Shown: piece after piece, positions 1 to 5,119 of the stretch
Position numbering within the stretch: the first letter of the stretch is position 1
How the letters are laid out: the number at the start of each line of letters is the position of its first letter
Assembly: GCA_015222255.1 (NCBI GenBank)
Contig: JADFUX010000068.1
Span: 1 to 5,119, forward strand
DNA length: 5,119 nt
Direction: 5' to 3'
Origin: Chloroflexota bacterium
Lineage (GTDB): Bacteria; Chloroflexota; Dehalococcoidia; GIF9; AB-539-J10
The notes under the pieces: generated by a model
Told to the model about the DNA's origin: nothing
Seen by the model: only the letters and a program-made list of their open reading frames with translations
The model's database searches: none
Made by a program: the position numbers and the translations under genes

Positions 1-37
1 AATGGGCGGAGCCGGTTGCGCAGGCAAACTGCGTCAG

Positions 38-1492
38 CTAAGATGTCAATGCACTCCCCGCTTTTAGTTTTTCCATACAGGTCAGCGCCGAATCATAAAG
101 CGATATCTGCATCACTCTATCGGGCCCGTACCGGAAACAGGTCTTGTAGCTGTCAACAGCTTCCCGATATTGTCCCAGGTAATTGTAACACTCTCCTATC
201 TGCATGTAACAGTGGCAGGAGGAGGCCGGGTGTTCAAATATTGACTTTTGATACCAGTCAATAGCCAGCTCGAAATAGCCCAGATGTTGAAGACGACGGC
301 CAATGTAATAGTAGGTATTCAAATCACGAGACAAATTGTCATGCTGCTCGGAACCGGGGATGATGACAAACACACTGGGGATTTCTAGCGTAGGATGTGT
401 GATGTTAATTACCAGTGGCTCATAGCCTATCGCGGTCAAAGCCGTGGTACATTTCTCTATTTCCTTCTTCATATCGGCTTCTGAAACATCAGGCAGGGAG
501 TCAATAGGGACCAGGTTATCTTCGCTTAACAAGTACCTGGCTTCTTGTATCGTCCTGAATTTGGGCAAAATGCCCCCGGCATAGTAATCCTGTCGAAAAT
601 AATCTATGGCCATCTGCTGGATTTCAGTGAGAACCCTGATGAGTGCTTTTTCAGGGTCGGTGGCCGTCGCGGCACAAAAGACAATCTCACTCTTAGGGAA
701 ACTCGAAGGATCATAGGCAATCCCGCCCACAGTTGGAATTCCGGTATCCAAACTGAAGTCTTTGAACACCATTCTTATTCCATGGGACAGAAATCTCCTT
801 AACAAATCCCTGGCCACAGGATCTTTCACTGTAGTCATGTCAATAGTGGGAACAGGTTCCCGCTTTGTGTTAACCACTGAAGAGACATGTCTTTCCACCA
901 CCTCGCATAGACCCTGCAAAATCGTCTCGTCCAGAGTGTTACCGGCGGAGAGACCGTTGGTACCCTGGATATCTGCAAACCATTCATAGGGGATTAGAAA
1001 ATCCCTTTCTTGCTGCAAGCTGTATGCTGGGACCCAGGAAAAGGGAAGCTCAGTAAATCTTGTCTTGTTTTCTTCCGGGACGGTTGCTTCTTTGTTGGGG
1101 ACAAAGAAGAAATAGTCGAAGGGAATGCTCTTGTCGTCTACGTTGTCGTATGTGGCTTTCAGGAAATCGCCTGGCCGAGGAAAATTGGCATAGCTGAAGC
1201 GCTCAATCAGTTCCATCAAGGCGCTGGCCTCGGCCTGCTCGGGACTGGAACCCTTGCCCATAGACTGACGCTGGGTGGCATTATTGTCTTCGCCGGCCAC
1301 ACAAACAAAGACTGGAATGTCAAACCGATGAGAATCGACGCGTGAAGTCTGCTTGACTAATCTGAGGCCAACCTGTTCCAACACCTGTTTGACATTTCGC
1401 AGAGTCTCGCCAGGTGCTAAAACCTTCCCCAACTCGCTGTCCGGACACTTTGATGAACCCTCTAATACAATATTTGATTCTATCTTATCCAT
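38..1492 (-). CDS. YcaO-domain protein with C-terminal TPR repeats
   Basis: This 484-residue protein belongs to the YcaO superfamily, whose members use ATP to phosphorylate a backbone amide and so drive azoline, thioamide or amidine formation. Two hallmark nucleotide/metal blocks are visible: SMGKG at 77-81 followed by A87, S90-A91, E94 and E97-R98; and TNGLSAGN at 178-185 followed by E189 and E197..E200-R201. A third helix (A283, R286, E290) and the IPSVFVIIPG segment (371-380) fit the end of the catalytic domain. Residues about 394-478 read as two TPR units (YYYIGRRLQHLGYFELAIDWY and CYMQIGECYNYLGQYREAVDSY cores) plus a partial third, a likely protein-docking arm; E. coli YcaO also has a C-terminal TPR-like region. 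There is no PxPxP tail like that of azole cyclodehydratases. The ATG at 1492 has no Shine-Dalgarno sequence; the frame is open to an in-frame TGA 33 nt upstream, so the start is less certain than the family. It lies 142 bp downstream of the unknown gene on the same strand and may be co-transcribed with it. The modified target is not evident. Confidence 0.93.
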   Translation of the reverse strand: MDKIESNIVLEGSSKCPDSELGKVLAPGETLRNVKQVLEQVGLRLVKQTSRVDSHRFDIPVFVCVAGEDNNATQRQSMGKGSSPEQAEASALMELIERFSYANFPRPGDFLKATYDNVDDKSIPFDYFFFVPNKEATVPEENKTRFTELPFSWVPAYSLQQERDFLIPYEWFADIQGTNGLSAGNTLDETILQGLCEVVERHVSSVVNTKREPVPTIDMTTVKDPVARDLLRRFLSHGIRMVFKDFSLDTGIPTVGGIAYDPSSFPKSEIVFCAATATDPEKALIRVLTEIQQMAIDYFRQDYYAGGILPKFRTIQEARYLLSEDNLVPIDSLPDVSEADMKKEIEKCTTALTAIGYEPLVINITHPTLEIPSVFVIIPGSEQHDNLSRDLNTYYYIGRRLQHLGYFELAIDWYQKSIFEHPASSCHCYMQIGECYNYLGQYREAVDSYKTCFRYGPDRVMQISLYDSALTCMEKLKAGSALTS

Positions 1493-1634
1493 GGTCGTAG
1501 ACCACAGCAGTCCAGCCTGTTCCTGTCATCTTTGAATCTTTGTTTCCGCGTATTAGCGCCTCAATTAAGCGTTGGCATCCCCCCGGCCACTCAGGCACAA
1601 GACCAACAGTTACAGGGAGAAGCCATCAACTGCC

Positions 1635-2006
1635 CTAACTTTCCCAGATTATCTTTTTCCCCCCAAGCTCCTCAGCAAGCTTCCAGCGATAATTCTGCCA
1701 GAACTCGTTTTCCACTTCCCAGGTTATTTCCTCCGGGTCAAGTATCTGGTGTACCTCTTCGAAGTATTTACGGAATTCGGCTTCTGTGGGAATGTTCAGC
1801 ACCAGTTCGTCAATCCGTGCCACAGGAAGAAAGTCACAGGGCGTCTCCACGTCATGTATTGACGATATCACATCGCCTCTTCGGTACGTTTGGGAGTCCC
1901 CCAACACGATGTAGATGGTTTCCGGCATCCCCGGATTCTTAAAGTAGCTCACCACACGCCACAACACCTTTGTCTTGCTTAGCTTAATGTCTTCTTCTTG
2001 TTCCAA
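1635..2006 (-). CDS. Conserved-looking hypothetical protein, TTG start
   Basis: I do not recognise the family of this 123-residue soluble protein. An ATG 18 nt upstream (2024) gives a 129-residue form, but it has no ribosome binding site and follows an in-frame TAG directly. A strong GGAGGAG at 2019-2013 lies inside that extension, 6 nt before an in-frame TTG, so I chose the TTG. The N-terminal half looks strand-rich (KVLWRVVSYF about 13-22, ETIYIVLG about 29-36). The C-terminal half looks helical and acidic with many aromatics (EAEFRKYFEEVHQIL about 75-89, then an aromatic W/Y-rich helix to the end). There is one cysteine, no signal peptide and no membrane segment. It lies between the terminator of the ThDP gene and the YcaO gene on the same strand, so a partner or accessory role with YcaO is possible, but only position supports it. 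It could also be an unrelated small protein. The clean long frame and strong ribosome site make it likely to be real. Confidence 0.7.
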   Translation of the reverse strand: MEQEEDIKLSKTKVLWRVVSYFKNPGMPETIYIVLGDSQTYRRGDVISSIHDVETPCDFLPVARIDELVLNIPTEAEFRKYFEEVHQILDPEEITWEVENEFWQNYRWKLAEELGGKKIIWES

Positions 2007-2012
2007 ATAGAA

Positions 2013-2019
2013 CTCCTCC
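2013..2019 (-). promoter_or_regulatory. Ribosome binding site that sets the TTG start
   Basis: GGAGGAG on the minus strand lies 6 nt before the TTG at 2006-2004. It sits inside the longer ATG-started frame, which has no site of its own, so it favours the shorter 123-residue product. Confidence 0.65.
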
Positions 2020-2084
2020 AACATCTATCAAGCAGGGAATCTCAGGTGGACCCGGCTCACAGAAAAAGGTTACTACCCCGAAAG

Positions 2085-2128
2085 ACAAAGGAGGTGGCCA
2101 GCCGCCTGTGGTTGCCCACCTCCTTTGT
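2085..2128 (-). terminator. Hairpin terminator after the ThDP enzyme gene
   Basis: A perfect 13-bp inverted repeat (ACAAAGGAGGTGG at 2085-2097, CCACCTCCTTTGT at 2116-2128) encloses an 18-nt loop and starts 26 bp past the stop codon of the ThDP gene. On the minus strand the stem ends in CTTTGTCTTTC, a modest T-rich tract, so termination may be incomplete. The other strand has a similar T-rich edge and could also terminate. It separates the ThDP gene from the unknown/YcaO pair. Confidence 0.75.
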
Positions 2129-2153
2129 TCATGCAATTACTTGCTACCCTTTC

Positions 2154-4274
2154 TTAGGCCTTAAAGTAGTCATCCCGCGGAGCGTAGCCGAATTCATCCT
2201 CAGACAAAGGCTCCCAGGGGTCACTGACTTTCCAGCCCACCTCATCCTTCAATCCCGCGAACCAGTGGGGGAAGTATGCCGCTCTTGAAGCCTTACCTCT
2301 TGGCGGAAGCTCATCCCAGGGGATGTGGGCGTAGAACAGCGTGTAGACGGGGCCAGTTACCGCTCTGTTGGTCTGATGCTGATCCATGATGCAATCCATA
2401 ATAACTGGGCCATTGTTCTGCGCGTACGCCATTGCGTCCTTAAGGCTGTCCTTTAGTTTGTCCTCCCTGTTTACGTGCATCCCTCGAGCGCCAATAGAAT
2501 CCGCAAACTTGGAGAAGTCTATCAGGGGTCTCTCCGGACCTTGCTGCCTCACACCTCTGAATGTCTCGCCTAACCTATCTTGGTCTCCCAGAATATCCCA
2601 GTTAGGACCGTACCAGGGGTATTTCATTCCGGGCATCCAGCCACCGTTGTTAGTTACCAGATAAACGATAGGCAGCTTGAATCTTACGGCTACTTCACAG
2701 TCCCAGCCACCGTTCATCATACCTGAGTCACCCATCAATGGCAGAACCGGGATATTCTCCTCTCCCAGTTCCTGCTGGGCAATGGCCATGCCAATGGCCT
2801 GTCCCACGCCATGACCCACACCAGCCTGATCATTGGCGCTAACACATGAAGCCGGCCTGCTGAACTGTAAGTAAGGCATGACGAAATCGGATAATGTATA
2901 GCCGTCTATACATACTCTGGGTTTGTCATCCCATTCCTCGTGACAAACCTCCCTGATTATCTGGGACATGTAACCAAAGTGGATGATGTTGTACTTCCTA
3001 TACCTGGGATGGTCAGGACCATACATATATGCGTGGGCCTTCCTTTTCTCTATGGCGGCTACGTGTGACGCTTGGCATTTCTTTAGCCACTCCTGTGCCT
3101 CCAGAGAAGGACCCAGGTTGTTTGCCTTGGCATAGTCAAGAACCTGCCTCAGGGTAATCTTGATAGTGCCCATCAGCACCGCTGGCGACTTGAGATAGGT
3201 CCATACCCGCGACTCAGCGTTGGCGAACTGAATTGTTGGTGCCCAACCACCACCATAGGCATCGAAGAAGCCCACCTTCACTCCGACGATAATCATCAGG
3301 TCAATCTCGCTCTTGAATGGTGGGTAGCCACGATGATAGTAAGGATGCAACTCACTAACCAAGGCCCTTCCTGTTCTTCGATTGTTGTGTGGAATCTTCC
3401 AATACTCGACGAACTCCTTACACTCCGCACCACAATCCTCCCAAGCAGCATCCTCACCTATAACCAGATAGGGTGCCTTGGCCGCCGCCAGTGCCCTCGC
3501 TGCCTTAGCTACCTCCGCCGGGTCGGCAGCACTCGTCAGAGGCTTGCTTGTATCCTCGTATCTCCAAGCCTCCATATAGGCCTCATCCTCCGAAAAGAAC
3601 CCGCCCCAGTAGTGTTTCCTCGCCTCATCTTTCATCATGAGGGGGTCGCAGTTGATCTCGAAGGCACAGGGCCCTTTGGGTGCTGATTGACACAGCTTAC
3701 ACATCCTGGCCGTGCATTGTTTCACCTGCCAGGGATAAGAAAGACGGTAGGCCCATTTGGTTATGCTCTCGTAAAACTTATAGGCATAGCTTTCCTGTAG
3801 AGTATTGCGCAGGTCATCGTGCACCTTTTCATGGCCACCAGCCAGAAATATTATGGGTGAGCAGGACAGCCATGCTTGCTGCATTGCCGAAAAAGCATTA
3901 GCAGCGCCGGGACCAACGGTTCCAAAACATACTGCTACCTTTCTCCCTTGCATCACCTGAGTATAGCCTTCCGCTGCATAGACGCCCTGCCCCTCAAAGG
4001 CAAACACGTACTCCTTTATGCCAGCCCTGGACATTTCATCGAGGAAGTGCCACATGTGCCCGCCAGGGCAGCCAAAAGCTGTAGTGACCCCGCCTTCTAT
4101 CAGTGCTTCGGAAAGCCTCGTTCCCACGCTGGGGAATAGCTCCCTCTCCCCTAGGGGTATTGCCATCTTCTTTTGTGCCTCGGGATCAAACTCGATCGGC
4201 GTTTTCCCGAACACCTTCCCGGGAACCTTCACTTTGCCCCACTTCTCCCCAAGTTCCTGTGAGACTTCAGACAT
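2154..4274 (-). CDS. Thiamine-diphosphate enzyme, acyl-CoA lyase/decarboxylase-like
   Basis: This 706-residue cytoplasmic protein has the three-domain layout of the acetolactate synthase / oxalyl-CoA decarboxylase superfamily: pyrimidine-binding domain about 46-215, central domain about 250-375, ThDP/metal domain about 455-640. E94 in FEGQGVYAAEGY matches the catalytic glutamate that activates the cofactor. GDS at 515-517 and NN at 542-543 have the exact spacing of the Mg-ThDP motif; D516 and N543 are the expected metal ligands. GDS rather than GDG, with RFKLPI and NNGG, resembles oxalyl-CoA decarboxylase and 2-hydroxyacyl-CoA lyase more than acetolactate synthase, so I infer cleavage, condensation or decarboxylation of a CoA thioester. 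It is well over 100 residues longer than those enzymes (usually about 550-600), with an N-terminal extension of about 45 residues and an aromatic, proline-rich C-terminal tail of about 65. Five cysteines cluster at 187-209. The ATG has a good AAGGAGG 4 nt upstream. The gene diverges from a MaoC hydratase gene and has a long structured leader. Superfamily is certain; substrate is unknown. Confidence 0.93.
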   Translation of the reverse strand: MSEVSQELGEKWGKVKVPGKVFGKTPIEFDPEAQKKMAIPLGERELFPSVGTRLSEALIEGGVTTAFGCPGGHMWHFLDEMSRAGIKEYVFAFEGQGVYAAEGYTQVMQGRKVAVCFGTVGPGAANAFSAMQQAWLSCSPIIFLAGGHEKVHDDLRNTLQESYAYKFYESITKWAYRLSYPWQVKQCTARMCKLCQSAPKGPCAFEINCDPLMMKDEARKHYWGGFFSEDEAYMEAWRYEDTSKPLTSAADPAEVAKAARALAAAKAPYLVIGEDAAWEDCGAECKEFVEYWKIPHNNRRTGRALVSELHPYYHRGYPPFKSEIDLMIIVGVKVGFFDAYGGGWAPTIQFANAESRVWTYLKSPAVLMGTIKITLRQVLDYAKANNLGPSLEAQEWLKKCQASHVAAIEKRKAHAYMYGPDHPRYRKYNIIHFGYMSQIIREVCHEEWDDKPRVCIDGYTLSDFVMPYLQFSRPASCVSANDQAGVGHGVGQAIGMAIAQQELGEENIPVLPLMGDSGMMNGGWDCEVAVRFKLPIVYLVTNNGGWMPGMKYPWYGPNWDILGDQDRLGETFRGVRQQGPERPLIDFSKFADSIGARGMHVNREDKLKDSLKDAMAYAQNNGPVIMDCIMDQHQTNRAVTGPVYTLFYAHIPWDELPPRGKASRAAYFPHWFAGLKDEVGWKVSDPWEPLSEDEFGYAPRDDYFKA

Positions 4275-4278
4275 AGAA

Positions 4279-4285
4279 CCTCCTT
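4279..4285 (-). promoter_or_regulatory. Ribosome binding site of the ThDP enzyme gene
   Basis: AAGGAGG on the minus strand lies 4 nt before the ATG at 4274. It follows an A-rich, probably unpaired stretch (4286-4305, built of AATAAC-like units) that should keep it accessible. Confidence 0.85.
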
Positions 4286-4472
4286 ATTTTGTTATTTGTT
4301 ATTGCTCTGCGCCACTCCAGATCACCACGGAGAAGCACGGCTGGGATGCACCCGTAGTGAATGTGGACTGGCGGTAACCTACACACAACCTTCCCTCGGG
4401 AAGAGGCCTTCCCGCTTCGTTTCGTTTCCTAAGAAGCACCTTATGCTGGATTTATGCAAACCCACACTTGCC

Positions 4473-4502
4473 TTGTAGTGCATTCCTATGTCGTGGTATA
4501 GT
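4473..4502 (+). promoter_or_regulatory. Candidate promoter for the MaoC gene
   Basis: On the plus strand, TTGTAG (4473-4478, three of six) is followed after 18 bp by TATAGT (4497-4502, five of six) with an extended TGG at 4494-4496. The expected start near 4509 leaves a leader of about 100 nt. The -35 match is poor, so this is tentative. It would face the opposing promoter with nearly coincident start points. Confidence 0.35.
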
Positions 4503-4523
4503 TAGCCACTAAGCGCCATGTCG

Positions 4524-4553
4524 ATTATAGCATGACTTTTAGGCTATTGTAAA
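4524..4553 (-). promoter_or_regulatory. Sigma70-type promoter for the ThDP enzyme gene
   Basis: On the minus strand, TTTACA (4553-4548, five of six to TTGACA) is followed after 18 bp by a perfect TATAAT (4529-4524) preceded by TG at 4532-4531, an extended -10. The expected start is near 4517, about 240 nt before the start codon. This is the best promoter match I found in the window. Confidence 0.7.
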
Positions 4554-4598
4554 TACTAGTTGGGCCAGGCGACAACAAATTATCAAAATTATGGTCGG

Positions 4599-4606
4599 AA
4601 GGAGGT
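4599..4606 (+). promoter_or_regulatory. Ribosome binding site that sets the MaoC start
   Basis: AAGGAGGT lies 4 nt before the ATG at 4611. The frame is open farther upstream to a TTG at 4560, but no ribosome site serves that codon and the added residues do not look like hydratase sequence, so the ATG is preferred. Confidence 0.85.
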
Positions 4607-4610
4607 AATC

Positions 4611-5042
4611 ATGGAAAAGGAACTGTCTATTCTAGACAAACTCGGTGTCGATGTTGGCACGAAAAGAAGTCACATGCATACTCTTACCGATGCAGATATT
4701 GTGATGTTCTCCGGAATCTCAGGAGACACCAACTACATTCACATGTGTGAGCAATACGCCAAGAAAACCATGTTTGCTGGTAGGATTGCACACGGAATAA
4801 TAACGCTAGGTTGGATATCAGCCGCCCTGGCTAAGTTTCCCGGGACAGCCATCTACCTCTCCCAGTCAATCAATTTCTTGGCGCCCGTCAGGGTTGGAGA
4901 TAGCATTACCGCTACTGCCGAAGTAATTGAGGCCAGGAAGGACAAGGGAATTCTAAAGTTGAAGACTACCTGCGTAAACCAGGAAGGTAAGGAAGTAGCT
5001 ACGGGCGAAGCTGGCCTCAGGCTATACGAAGCACCAGAGTAG
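4611..5042 (+). CDS. MaoC-family (R)-specific enoyl-CoA hydratase
   Basis: This is a 143-residue single hot-dog-fold protein of the MaoC/PhaJ type, which reversibly hydrates trans-2-enoyl-CoA to (R)-3-hydroxyacyl-CoA in the cytoplasm, usually as a dimer. The hydratase-2 motif is clear: FSGISGDTNYIH at 33-44, with D39 and H44 spaced as the catalytic Asp/His pair of PhaJ, then AKKTMFAGRIAHG at 50-62. The typical second half follows, with INFLAPVRVGD at 87-97 and the strand pair ending in GEAGLRLYE. The usual proline of GDxNPxH is tyrosine here (Y42), a small departure near the active site. The length suits a stand-alone member of the family. It is transcribed away from the ThDP enzyme gene and is followed at once by its own terminator, so it is probably monocistronic. 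Some MaoC-fold proteins act on other thioesters or 3-hydroxyacyl-ACP, so the acyl chain is not known. The family call is firm. Confidence 0.93.
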   Translation: MEKELSILDKLGVDVGTKRSHMHTLTDADIVMFSGISGDTNYIHMCEQYAKKTMFAGRIAHGIITLGWISAALAKFPGTAIYLSQSINFLAPVRVGDSITATAEVIEARKDKGILKLKTTCVNQEGKEVATGEAGLRLYEAPE

Positions 5043-5059
5043 GCTTATCCCAGAAGAAG

Positions 5060-5096
5060 AAAGGGGGCTGTGGATATAAAGCCACAGCCCCCTTTT
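5060..5096 (+). terminator. Intrinsic terminator after the MaoC gene
   Basis: A perfect 14-bp inverted repeat (5060-5073 AAAGGGGGCTGTGG with 5082-5095 CCACAGCCCCCTTT) encloses an 8-nt loop and ends in TTTT, 17 bp past the stop codon. In the reverse direction the stem is followed by TTTCTTCTTCT, so it could also end a leftward transcript arriving from beyond the window. Confidence 0.92.
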
Positions 5097-5119
5097 GTAC
5101 CTCAAGCTATTTCCCAGTG

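Larger units (their letters stand above)
4275..4517 (-). promoter_or_regulatory. Long structured 5' leader of the ThDP enzyme gene
   Basis: If transcription starts about 7 nt past the -10 box, the leader is about 240 nt. Hairpins seen in the minus-strand RNA: (a) 4464-4447, a 7-bp stem around a GCAT loop with one G-U pair; (b) 4413-4390, three GGGAAG/CTTCCC units that allow two mutually exclusive stems; (c) 4373-4310, a long two-part hairpin with a 10-position outer stem (4373-4364 with 4319-4310, one G-G mismatch) and a 9-bp inner stem (4360-4352 with 4330-4322, one U-G pair). The wobble pairs become A-C mismatches on the opposite strand, which supports minus-strand transcription. It ends in an unstructured A-rich run and the ribosome site. 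I do not recognise a known riboswitch class, and no hairpin is followed by a U-tract. The rest of the 4275-4610 gap holds the promoters and the maoC ribosome site. Confidence 0.5.

Noticed and set aside
19..33. Small inverted repeat CGCAG/CTGCG just after the YcaO stop, as a possible terminator
   Set aside because: The stem is only 5 bp and is not followed by a T-rich tract; the window ends too soon to judge.
1540..1575. Possible promoter (TTGAGG, 17 bp, AAAGAT) for YcaO on the minus strand
   Set aside because: The -10 matches consensus at only three of six positions, which is no better than chance in a gap of this size.
2029..2084. Promoter for the unknown gene between the terminator and its start
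   Set aside because: I found no acceptable -35/-10 pair here. Read-through of the terminator may supply transcription, but nothing in the sequence proves it.
16..2288. Plus-strand open frames across the YcaO and unknown genes
   Set aside because: They run opposite to well-supported coding sequence, lack recognisable domains and have no convincing ribosome sites, so they are shadows.
4310..4360. Resemblance to a TPP riboswitch (ACGGGTGC and GTGATCTGG on the minus strand) before a thiamine-diphosphate enzyme gene
   Set aside because: The CUGAGA element is absent and the segment after ATCTGG does not match the required AUAAUGCCAGCG core. The shared words are short, and these riboswitches normally control thiamine synthesis or transport, not enzymes that use the cofactor.
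2386..4478. Plus-strand open frames across the ThDP gene and its leader, up to 119 residues
   Set aside because: They are antisense to a gene with clear motifs, and their translations show no family resemblance. The 60- and 119-residue frames reaching 4377 and 4478 overlap the leader hairpins by chance.
4560..4610. Upstream TTG start for the MaoC gene, adding 17 residues
   Set aside because: No ribosome binding site precedes it, whereas the ATG at 4611 has AAGGAGGT at ideal distance and begins a normal-length hydratase.

Overview
This looks like a bacterial chromosome fragment of roughly half G+C (judged by eye) that uses strong AGGAGG ribosome binding sites and intrinsic terminators. The taxon cannot be fixed from the sequence. 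The frequent AGG arginine codons and the cysteine-rich, CoA-type enzymes would suit an anaerobe such as Dehalococcoidia/Chloroflexota or a Desulfobacterota-like lineage, but that is a guess. No rRNA, tRNA, CRISPR array, insertion sequence or phage gene is visible.

There are four protein genes. On the minus strand, read from right to left: a 706-residue thiamine-diphosphate (ThDP) enzyme (4274-2154) closed by a hairpin terminator (2128-2085); a 123-residue protein of unknown family (2006-1635) that probably starts at TTG; and a 484-residue YcaO-domain protein with a C-terminal tetratricopeptide (TPR) region (1492-38). On the plus strand, a 143-residue MaoC-type single hot-dog hydratase (4611-5042) is closed by a 14-bp-stem terminator (5060-5096).

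The ThDP gene and the MaoC gene diverge from a 336-bp intergenic region. A convincing sigma70-type promoter (TTTACA, 18 bp, extended TGC-TATAAT) points toward the ThDP gene and implies a 5' leader of about 240 nt. This leader can fold into several hairpins whose G-U pairs work only in the minus-strand RNA. A weaker promoter candidate points toward maoC, and the two start points would lie face to face.

Functionally, the ThDP enzyme carries the GDS...NNGG cofactor signature of the oxalyl-CoA decarboxylase / 2-hydroxyacyl-CoA lyase branch. MaoC hydratases add water to 2-enoyl-CoA. The divergent pair therefore plausibly belongs to one acyl-CoA pathway, though the substrate is unknown. The YcaO/unknown-protein pair looks like a separate unit, because a terminator lies between it and the ThDP gene. 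YcaO enzymes activate amide carbonyls with ATP for thioamide, azoline or amidine formation. No TfuA partner, dehydrogenase or clear precursor peptide is present in this window, so the target is open.
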